A DNA stretch of 44,050 bases from Candidatus Omnitrophota bacterium (GTDB lineage Bacteria; Omnitrophota; Omnitrophia; JAHJGZ01; JAFGJY01), in assembly GCA_016928875.1 (NCBI GenBank), contig JAFGJY010000034.1, positions 1-44,050 on the forward strand, in the 5' to 3' direction. Below are positions 24,701 to 36,700 of the stretch, in pieces; the stretch's first letter is position 1; every line of letters begins with the position of its first letter. A program made the translations under genes and the position numbers. The notes under the pieces are model-generated. The model saw only the letters and a program-made list of their open reading frames with translations, did no database searches and was not told the origin of the DNA.

Positions 24701-27700
24701 CACCGCGTACATACCATGAACGGTCACGTTGTGAAACGGCAAAAAGATCCTGGCGTTCCTGCGGGCTAAGTTCTTCACCGCTAAAATTAGCGATGACGCG
24801 GTTCTTTAGGAAGTTATTGCGATCGGTGATCGCACTCAATTCACGGTCCGTGGTAGTAATGAGCCCTCGTTTATCAAGTTCATCGATCATGAACTGTAAT
24901 AAGTGAGCAAAGGCTTGTGAAGAAATATAATACCGATCCAATCCCACGTTCTGGAAGACCTTGGCAAGCGACATACTTTGTGCGCCGAACTGCTCGGTCA
25001 ACCTACTTGCTCCACGAGCGATCTTGAACTCTTCTATAGACCCCGTACCGCCGCGCGCGATATAATCTGCATATGCACGGCTGATCTCGTCTTCGTTATC
25101 CAATTCCTCTGACTCTGAAGAAGCCCCGCTAAAATACGGCGCTTTCTCAACAGCACTCTTGTAGTTATTGATCGTGTTGCCTATCGCATTCTTGACCCTC
25201 GAATCTAATTCCTGGCTCTTTATGCTCCGTAATTTGATCGTCGGTTTCTGGATCGTCGTATCCTGCGGCGTTACAGGCTGCTGGTCCTGATCTTCATCCT
25301 GCATGATCACGACAGGTTGTGTTTCATAGGCGGTTATGGTCCCCTGCATTTCCGGGTAGATATACTCATCAAATGCCGCAGCATACGCCGCTTCGTCCGC
25401 ATATACCCCGCCCACATAATTATCCAGGCTTGCAAGCAGCGGCCCACCCGGGTTAGCCTGTCTAAATGCGATCAGATCACGACGCATCCGGTCCCTATCA
25501 TATACAATATCGAGCCTATCGTTGATCGCCAATTCCCTAAACCACCGCTTAATAATGTATTCCCGATCGATCGGCGTCAGGCCGTAATTTTCCAATTGCA
25601 TCCGGTCAACAACAGATTCAAAGGCAAAGACGAGTCGATCATCGTCATCCATGATCTTAAAGGGCACATGACCTGTCGTCGATGCCTGTACCTGTTCTGT
25701 TGAAAACTCCAGATGCGTGATGATGATCTTGCCCTCTGATCTTTTGGCTGTCTTCTGGTCACTGAGAATATCGATCTGATCTATAATGCCTAAAAGTTTC
25801 ATCTCATTGAGAGGTATCTGGATCATATCGGCACCACGCGTGATCGTGACCTCATACACAGGCAGATCTTTTCGCTTGAATTGAACAATAAAGCCATCAA
25901 CGGTCGTTTGAGCCCAATCGATCCCGATCTTAACACTCTTATACCCCGAGAGGTTCGTCTTAACGATTTTTCCCCAGAATCCACTCTTAATGTCCCCTAC
26001 CATACCTGCCAGGTCAAGCTCAAGGCGTGTCTGATCAGCCGATAATGTGGCATTATTCCGCATGATATTAGCCGTGTTGGTATAGTCTGTCGTAAAAGCA
26101 CCGTATTTAATGAATTCTAATCTATCTACCTGATCCTCATCCTGAACGCTTACCGACGGGATCGTCCTGCGGGACTTCGCTGTCTCGACCCTTGATAGTT
26201 CCATTTTTCTGATATTCGCCGTTGAGAAATCCCTCTGCAAATAATGGTCCATCCACTGTATCATGTTCATCCCGACATTAAAGGTAGTGATCGACCTATT
26301 ACCTCTAAAGGCAGTCTCATTCATCAAACTTTCCATATATCCCGATAACGGTGTATTCCCCGTAAGATCTTGTTTGTAGTTATAAAGGGCTATCATCTCA
26401 ATGATGGAATCAAATGAATAGACAACTTGGTTCCATGGCTGCGAGGAAGATGTGTCGTTGTGCATACCGGTAAGATTGTTCATTACCGCCTGCGGCATGA
26501 AACGCATGAGGAGCGCTGACGCATAGGGGGCTTCTTTCTGCTCGCCGCCCTGAAGGGGCACATACCCCGGAAGACCGAGGGTGGGTTCGCCGTATTCATC
26601 GTATACGACCTGACCTGCGCTATTGACATAGCCTGTCGGCGCCCGTCCCCAATACGCCCGATTTTCTCGTGTCTTTAGATCAAGGCTAGCTTCACCGTAA
26701 TTCATCGCACTCTTTACGAAATACGGCGAATATTGCATCAAGCCCAAGAGCTCATACGGCAACATATGTTCGAACGATGTGCCGCCTTTTGACCCCAGGA
26801 TCGGAATGATCGAACCATCAGCCTTCTCAAAATGAAGCACGTTCTTTTGCGCGCGCACGAATGCGTCATACGGTACACCGTCAAAAAGAACACCGAGCAT
26901 AATGGCTGTCAAAGCTTCGGAATTGAGGTTCCCATAATTGTCTCGTGACCATTCGCCGTTCTTATACGCTAAATTAAGCAACTGTGAACCATCCGCACCG
27001 CGTGCGAAGAAAAATCGCATGTCGATCGACTGCGCAAGCGCGAAACAACGGTCCGCGAGTGCATTATTACCAAGAGTTTCGCGCGCATATTGGCCTGCGA
27101 TCAATAAACCGGCTTTTAAATTACCGCAATCAACGGCCGATATTTCTCCATCACCCGATGGCACCCAAGCACCTGCCGCATTGACGCTGTAGAAACGATA
27201 CGGCATACCACTTACGCCCTTCGGCATTCTTTCAAGGGCTGAGACCTGTCTCTCTAATGTTGCCGAAACATCCTTCCCCTGCATAATGGTCATAAGCAAA
27301 CTCATGCCGAAGTTAGAAATGGTCGAACGCTTTTCGGCAGGTGTCTGAACCGTTCCGTTCCTGATCAAAGCAAAATCATAATACAATCCGCTCGGTTCAT
27401 GGCGCAACGCGTTCAACTGCTGCTCTATCTTGCCTGACTGTTCATCGATGAACCTGATCTGCTCGGCCTTCTCGATATCTGTCACTTCATACGTCGGTTT
27501 CACTACGTTCTGTGGGACCGGAGCTTCGAAGACCTCATCATATTCACCGCGCGGTGCGAACAACGCTTGATACTGCCGATCACGATAGATCTCTTCATTA
27601 ACGGCGTACAATATCGTCATAGGCAAGCTGCCCTCAAAGATCCACGACGGATCATTCGTATACACATCCTCCATCGTCTTTGTGACCGCCGCTAGCAGAT

Positions 27701-30700
27701 CCTCCGGGCTCAGTCGCGCTATATTCTTAATGTCGAGAGCCATAGCTAGTTCCCGGTCCGTGACCCCACGTCTATGGAGAGAATAAAGCTCGACCTCAAC
27801 CATAGTTTTCACCCAATATTTGAACAATGGATCGTCAATAATGACGCCGACTGAACGAAGGCCGGCACTGATCGCGGCCTTTTTCTGCTCCGGTGTCATT
27901 CCCTCGATATCAGGACGTAACTGATCGACGATCTCGCCCAATATCCCAATTTGTTCGCCCAACATCTCCGTACTAAAGGCTTTCATCGCGACCAGAAGTG
28001 CGGATGAAACACCTTCAGAATACCAGTTCGGTATGAACTCCATGTCCTTATCGAGCATTTCTTCGATCTCGTTTTCACTGATGATGTGGCCGCCCTTTCT
28101 GAGCTGGCGCTTGATCTCCGCAGTCGCTATCTTCTTCTTGAGTATAAATACCTCTGACGTTTTATCAGGCTGAAAAGTCTGTGCCGTCTTTATCTGCTCA
28201 TTAATGATCGCGAGCCGATTAAGCGCGTATTGCGTCCCGTTCACCACCCCGAGGCCGAAGGCATAGTCGTCATTCTGTAAATAATCATAAACCAGCGGCA
28301 GTAAACCGAAAGCCTCCGACTGCCGGTACCAATTATGCATTACTGAACCGTTAAGGTCATCATTGAGGGCCGTTTTGATATCATCTTCAGTGAAATCAGG
28401 CCCTTCTTTGAACCCTTGTAATCCCAGCATGCGCTTCTTTGCATCGACCATTCGATCGAACGTAAAGCGATACCGCGGCGTTTCAGTGTTTATCGGGATC
28501 AGCATTCTCGGCTCGCCATTGACGTCCACATTCTGGCTCGTGACCATCATGATCGCGTTAATGATCTCAAGCTGCTGGGTGATATCCCCTTCAAGGCGCG
28601 CGTTGATAATGCCGTTCGAACACGCAAAATAAAGTGCTGAAAGCATGACCCCGCCGTCTTCGAAACGTTTCTTGATCTCTTCGGTCTTTGCATACTCTTC
28701 GCTCTCTTCAATGATCCCTTTCTTGACGAATTTCCGTGCGATCGAACGGGAAGCATAATCAATATCGAACGTAAAGAGCGGACTATTAACATCCACGATA
28801 TTCCGCACCAAACCGGTCTCCTTGTCAACATCGACGGTCTCGACATAGGTATCAAAGAACGTATCAATATCGTCCTTCGCGGTAATATCTCCCATAGCGA
28901 GAGAGAGCGCAAAACTGAAATAGACCCCTTCAAGCATGAACTCGTTCTTCTTGTTCTCATCCTGATCGGTGTGTAATGATGCGACCTTTTGCCCGAATGT
29001 CATGCGTGTATTCGTTACCGGATCGAAATAAAGATCTTTATCAGCATCAACAATGATCCGGCGTTTGATAAGATCAGCGAGCATGAATTCGACCGCATCG
29101 CCGCGCGATCCTTCTTTGTACCTATCTGACGGCACGAGGAAATAATTGATCGTATCGGTGCCCTTGTACTGGCCGATCGCCTCCTTGACGTTCTTGTAGG
29201 CACTAAAGAACGGTATCAGGTCCGGCATGACTTGCAGTATCCCTTGCTCGAGCAGCGAGGCAGTGATCGCAAACCGCACGCCGCTCTTTGTCCATTCCAT
29301 GGTATTAAAGAGCGCAACGATATTCGGATCCGTTTCAGCAACATCATGTCCCTTCTTCCTTAGTTCACTCACCTTTTCCTTGATCGCCATCTCACGGCTG
29401 AACCCAAAAAGCTTTGCATCTCGGTCCGGCAGGAAGAACGGCACATAGTTCTTGAGCTGGGTGTAAATATTGAAGAAGCCATCATGATCAGTGATATCTT
29501 CTTTAAGAAGCGCCTTGGTCATCGCGAAGATCTGCGCATCGATGTTCCATGAGACGTTCCTTCCATACAGATTGAGCATCGCATCGTATTCATATTTATA
29601 CTCACCGGTCTTGACCTGGTCGAGCGTCAGATAGACGCCACGCTTGCGGTATTTGATTATGACCTTCTCAGCCGCCGCAAGTTCAACATCGAACCTGAAT
29701 TGTTGGCTCGTCGTATCGACATCAAAGGCGTTCTTGTACCGCGTATTAATGGTCTTATAGAGTTCGATAAAATCGCCGACCTGCGATTCGGTGATCGCAT
29801 CGGCCTGTATCGCTTCCTGAATGGCTTTGGCAAAGCTGAATGCCTTGGCCCTTGTGTACCACGCACTGTCACCGTTCATATACAGGTCTTGATAATACCT
29901 GAACTCGGCCCGGCGTTCGATCTGAGCATCGGTCAAATAGATACCGCGTCGCGCATAGATCTGCCAGGTACGTTCACGTGCCGCGTTCCGCGCGTCATAA
30001 TAGAACATATTGTCTTTTACCACGGCGCCGAAAATATCTCCGTCCCTTAAGACCATCGAATAGATCCGCAAGAATTGGGCAACCGCGGTCCGTTTCAATA
30101 TTATCTTCTCGGCCTTCGTCTTGCCGAGTGCATCCCAATAGGCGTCCATCTCAGCCGTAAAGGCCTCGAGTTCTTCGCCAAGCGACTGCGCGAATGACGC
30201 TTCGACACCGCGCTTAAAGTAATCTTCATACGCTTTCCAGTATAATTCCATCTTTTTCTCGTCATTAATACCGAACGCCTTGTCGAGTTGAGCATAGAAC
30301 GTTTTCCATGCGGCTTCCGTCTTGGCGGCATCCGTCTTGGCGGTCCGTGCTGCTGTTTTATACCATCCCCAGATCAATTCATTTGACACGTTCTTGACCA
30401 GAGAATCGCGGTTCTGGATGGTGAGCGGTTGTTGTCGTACGGCACGCTGATCACGCTCGGACATGGCCATCGGTGCTTCGCTTAAACGATCTATGTCCTG
30501 GTTGAAGAGATATTTCTGGGTCGCGAGAAAATCCTTGAACCCTTCGAAGAACACCTCATCCTTTAAGAACAGATCGGGATAATCGGCCGCGAGGTTGACG
30601 TTCATCTCATCAAGGATGCCGCGGGATTCCATAGCACGTTGCAAATTATCGAACGCGAATGACAAGTCGTCGCCGACAGAGGTTGTGCTATTGACCGGAT

Positions 30701-33700
30701 GATACTTCTTGAATATCACCGAATAGCCGCCGGACTTCACGACGATATCATCGGCATAGGCCGAAATAACGCCCATGCGATACAGTTCCCGGTCATGAAG
30801 GTTCTTGAAATATTCGATATCGCGCGTATCGGTAACCCATGTCGGCTGGGTGATCTTATATTTCTGATCGCCGACTGCGGACGTCGACAAGAAACCCGGT
30901 TTGCTGAAGCGGCTCATATCATCGATATATTGCCGTAACGAGAGGTTATATGCATCGCCGCTCGCTTTAAATTCAGACTCTAGTCCCGGCAATAGGCCTT
31001 TTTTATAGCGCTGGTGTATGTCGATCATGATATCAAGTTTAAGACTCGCTTCTTCAACGGTATTGCAGCCGCGGGCGACTTCACGCGCCAGATATTCGAT
31101 CTGCGCGTCGTGCTTGACGTTCATGTCCGTTTGCAGGGTAAGCTCGAGCAATTTCTCGAGCTTATCGATCAACATCAGTTTCACGACGACCATTTGAATG
31201 TACTGATCGACGTCACCATAGAGTTTATTCGGATCCCCGCCTTTTCCGTCACCGATCATACGCGCGATCGCCATGATCTCATTAAAATCACGCGGATTAT
31301 CCATTTCGTAATTATTGTTGGCTATATCAATGAAATCACGGTTCTCTCTGAGCTCGCCCGCGATCTCGACCGTATTCAGAAAATCTTCAACAGTAGCATA
31401 CGGAGCCCCAATGGCCGCGATGTCCTTGGCATAGGCCAGGGCTTCTCCGAATACATCCGGCTCCATGATCAGCGTTATTAATTCATCAAAAATATCAATA
31501 TCATCAAAAATGCCCGGATATTTACTAAAAATAATGTTCTGACGATACCGGTCATCTTTGATGAGATCGATCGCGATCTTGAACCTACGTATATATTCAT
31601 ACACGTCGATCTTGTCGTATGTCTTCCATTTCTGTAATTCCTGGATCCACAACGTCACGGTATCCGGCCCTCTGGTCGTTACGAACTGCGCCATGCCGAG
31701 CAGGACCGCAAGCATTTTTGAATCAGCGCGCGCTTCTTCTTTCGACGCACGGAGATCATTGCTTACTTTTTGGATAAAATCAAACGGCGATGTATTGCCG
31801 TCAAAAACCTCGTCTATAAGATCCTCCCCCAGCAGCGGTAACAGATAATCTTTAATGACAACTAAGGCGTCAATATAATCGTCAATATACCACTGCGGTA
31901 TTTCAATGATCTCGGAATCCAAGCCATTGACATAATCAAGCGGATCCTTATAAACGAACAAAAGCCCCGCATCCTTTGTATCCAAAACCATATAATACGC
32001 GGCACCGAAGAGCAGGCCTGATATCATAAAATCCGTGTACAGTTCGGCTCCCACCTTCATTTCGGTGCTCAACATCCTCTCCCTGAAGCCCTGCAAACCG
32101 TTAACCGGATTACCATACACGGCCAAGAACCGCGGGCTGTCAAGAAGCGCGAGCACCACTTTCACCTGCCGCATATATTCGTTAAAAGAGAATATACGTG
32201 CCGGATCGTTCTCGTAATCATATAAGACTATGTCGCCCGTGGATGAATCAATGAACGGTTTCTTGATGAAATGCACCCCATATCGGCCGCTCACCTCGAT
32301 CGGATCTCCCGGTATCTCGACGATCTCGGCAACGCTGAAATAGATACCCTGGACGACCGCATTACGCACTATTTTCTCGTCATTGGCACGATCATCATAG
32401 GGAAGCTTGGTCGGGAAATGATCATATAAACGCGTAAAATCGTTATCTGTCTGGCCTGGCTGAACTCGTTTAAGTTCCAATACAACACGCACCCGGCGCA
32501 CGTATTCGTCGATCTGTATCGGCTGTATCCACGTCTCGCGGATAAGCGCCCCGGTCTGCGAGCTGTACAGTCTCAGCGGGATCGCGCCGCTTACCTCATG
32601 GGCAATCCCTGGATTGACCCGTTCTATATCGCCCTGCATCAATTCCACGATGGCGGCAGCACCAAAATATGCGCCGATGCGATACTGAATATCGTATTGT
32701 CGTATCCTATACTCACGCAGCGGGTCTGCCGCATCCGGATAGCGCGCGTTAGCAGCTTCCAGCATTTCCTGCGTTGTCGGGAATGTCCCGAACAGTTCCG
32801 CGAAAGCGCTGTAGCGCGGATTATCCCGCAGTTCAAGGATGACCTCAAGACGGCGGTTATATTCTTCATAGGTAATCGCATCCATGAATGATTTCGTGTG
32901 CGTGCTCGGGCCGGTATAATCACGCAGTTCGATCGGACGGCCTAATTGGTCTATCTCGGTCTGTGTTTCGTACACGGTCGCGGCTGCGGCAAAGTAACGG
33001 CCGCTCTCGACCGCTATCTTGCGCCGCGCGTCAAAGCTCCCCCTGTTCTCAAACGTGAGTGGCTCAGGGAATTCACCAAAAAGCTTTATAAAATTATCAT
33101 TTGTTCTCAGTTTATTGACGATCGCTACGCGCCGCATATATTCATCGAACTGTATCGGCTCCTGCCAGGTATTGTATTCAACGATAATGTTGCCATTGTC
33201 ATCGTAGGTCCGTAATGGAACCGTTTCCTGACCGCTTATGGCCTGGATATCGCCTTTGTTAAGCTCAACGATGCCTGCTACCCCGAAATATGCGCCGATA
33301 CGTACTTGCCGATCGAACCGTTCACGTTCGATCTGATCCTGAGAGACATCTTCACCCGGCATCTGTATCATCTCTTGAACGGTCGGGAACGTTCCAAAGA
33401 GATCTATAAACTCGTCTGATGATTGCCCATCATAACCCTTGATCAACGCGCATACGACCTTGAGTTGACGCTCGTATTCCTGAAGCAATATCGGCTCGAT
33501 CCAGGTCACGTAATCAACAGCTCCGGTCTCCCAATTGAAGGTCGTAAGCTTGATAGCTGTCTTTGCATCATTCGCGCGTTCACTATTAGTCCGCATGATA
33601 TCACCACGTTGCAATTCAACCATGCTTGCAATAGCAAAGTATCCGCTTATGATCGTATTACGCGCATAGAGGTCCTCATCGCTTATATCGTTAGTAAGAG

Positions 33701-36700
33701 TATATTTTCTATATTCACCAAAAAGTTCTGTAAAATCGTTTTTCACGCTTTCTTTGAGCGGTAATAAACTTTTAATAACCGCCATACGGCGGATATATTC
33801 GGTGATATTGACCGGTAAATAATAATTGGTGTTCTTGATAACTGCCCCACCGTCAACTGCCTGTTGACCATTAATGCTCTTGTATTTCTTATACTCTCTG
33901 AACCTCACCGGTTGATCAGGATCAAGTTTAAGCGCGGTATACGAATCGTCGTATACTAATGCAGCAACAGAGAAATAGCTCGCCACAATGATCTGACGCA
34001 GTCTTTCATTGTCAAAATCGAGAATGCTGTATTTATCGACGTTACCGTACAATTCAAGAAACGTCTCATCCTTAAGCAGTTTATCGATGATATCGAGACG
34101 GCGCTTGTATTCTTCTATTTCAGTTGGCAGGAAGCGGCTCACTTCATTTAAGAAGGCCGGTGTCTGGCCAAGCACAGGATTATCAGCTGCCCTATATTTC
34201 TTATATTCAGCGAACCGCACAACTGTATCAGCATTGACATTCCCAACTCCCTGTTTATATACCAACGCTGCGGTCGACATATAGGCCGCGATGATGACCT
34301 GGCGCGCTTTCTGGTCTTGTTCGTTAAGCGCATCTGCCGCATACTTATCAAGATCACCATACAACCGTTTAAAGGTCGCGTTCGTGATCAGCTCATCGAC
34401 AATGCCAAGCCGGCGTTTGAACTCAGTGAGGTTAACCGGTAAGAACCAGTTCACTTCATCAATGACCCGCGGCGTATTATCCTTCGTCAAGTCCCCATCA
34501 TCCTTTATCGTGTATTTCTTGAACTTCACAAATTCGATCGGTTCCTTGCCAAAATCAGGATGGGTCTTTTCATCATAGACAAGCGCGGCGGTTGAGAGAT
34601 ATGCCGCAACAACAATACCACGTTTCTTGATCAATTCATCCCATAGCGATGGGTCCTGCTTAAGGATATCGTCGATGTTCGTGAGAGTACCGTAGAGTTT
34701 CGTAAAGATCGTGCTGATGTTGCTATCGTTCATAAGATTATCGACGATAGAAAGACGGCGTTTGAACTCACTGAGTTCAGTCGGCAGATAGTAATTCACT
34801 TCTTCGAGCACTTTCGGCGTATTGGCAAGCGTCAACTCACCGTTCTTGGCAATAGTGTATTTCTTATACTGGGCAAAGCGTATCTCTTTATACTTCCACT
34901 CAGCATCACTGCTGACATCCTTATCATAGATCAGCGCCGCTGCCGAGAAATAGGACGCGATAATGACCTGGCGCGCTTTTTGGACCTTCTCGTCGGTCGA
35001 ATTGATCGCATATTTATCAAGATCGCCATACAGCGTCTTGAACGCCGGTTCTGTCATGAGTTCTTTAATAATAGCCAGCTGGCGTTTGTATTCCTTGAAA
35101 CCGGTGCGTAAGAACCAATTGACCTCTTCCAGTACTTCAGGATAGTCGGTGATCGGGTTTTCGGCCGTGCCCGTATATTTCGTATATTTGACGATACGGA
35201 TCGGCTCATCGCCGCCGGTCGGATCGGCAGTCTCATCATAGATCAGGTTTGCTGTAGCAAAATATCCGGCAAGCACAATGCTGCGCTCATCCAAGAGCGC
35301 TTCCCATTCAGAGCGCGGACGACTGAAGATATCGCTCAGGCTCCTGAGTGTTCCATAAAGGGCCTGGAAGGTCGCGGAAACATTGGGATCATTAAGGATG
35401 TTGTTGAACACCGTTATCTGACGCATGTAATCCTGGAGCTCGGTCGCCATGAAGCGATTGACCTCGATCAGTTTCTCGCCCTGATCGACTGCCGGTGCGG
35501 CCGGATCATCGCTCGTATAATTCAGATATTCCTTAAAGATCACCGGCTTGTCTATGTCAAAGCCCGCAACGTTACTTTCATACACCAGAGCCGCTACCGC
35601 GAAATAAGATGCAACGACAACCTGACGGGCCGCTTCTTTGGCTTTATCTCCAAGAGGATAATCAGAAAGCTTACCGTAGATCGCCGTGAAATCATCGTTC
35701 GCTATCAGCTGGCCGATAACATTGAGCTGGCGAGTATATTCGGTCAGGCCGGTCGGCACATAACGATTTACGGACTTAAGGGACTTGCCCTGGTCAACGG
35801 CCGCCGCATTCGGATCATTGCTTTCATATTTGAAATATTCGTAGAACACCACAGGATTATCCAATGACAACAACTTCGCTGTGTAGGTACTGTCAGAGAC
35901 AAGGGCCGCAGCCGCGAAATAGCCGGCAACGACAGCCTGACGTGCTTCCTTGGTCTCGGCATTCCCCAGCGCATAATCATTGAGGTTCCCGTAGATCTTA
36001 AGGAATGTCTCATTCTTAATGAGCTTGCCGATCATGTCCAAACGGCGTTTATACTCTTTCAGCTCCGTCCCCTGATAGCGGCTCACGTTCTTCAAGACCG
36101 GCTCATCGACGACTTCGGCTGTTGGGAAATATTCCTTGAAAACGACCGGTTCTGCAGCGTCGAACCGTGTATCGCCGTCTGCATAAATAAGTGCTACTGC
36201 CGTCATATACCCGGCGACCGCATCACTGCGAGCGTCCCCTGTGAGGGTTGCTATATCGCCGTACAATTGTTTGAAGATCGGCGCGACAGTCTCGTCATTA
36301 AGGATATTGACGAGAACCTCAAGACGGCGTTCGTACTCAGACAGCTTGACGCCGAGGAAATAATTGACCTTGACGATCACGGCTTCATCATTGCGCTCCT
36401 CGAATTCAATGAACGGGATCGGCTTGTCCGTCACTTCATTATCCTCGAAAACGATCGCGGCAACGCCGAAATACGTTCCGACCGCCTCGCTCACCGCGCG
36501 CTTGGCCTCAGCATTATTGCGGTCTTCATACGACACCTGTTCCGGAAAGGCGCCGAAGATAGCAACGAAATTCTCGTTCGCCTTTAATTTATTGGCGATC
36601 TTCACCTGGCGGATATATTCGCTCAAAAGTATGGGAACCTGCCAGGTCGTGGAAATGATCTCGCCGGCCTCATTATATTCGCGCAGCGCCACGACATCCT

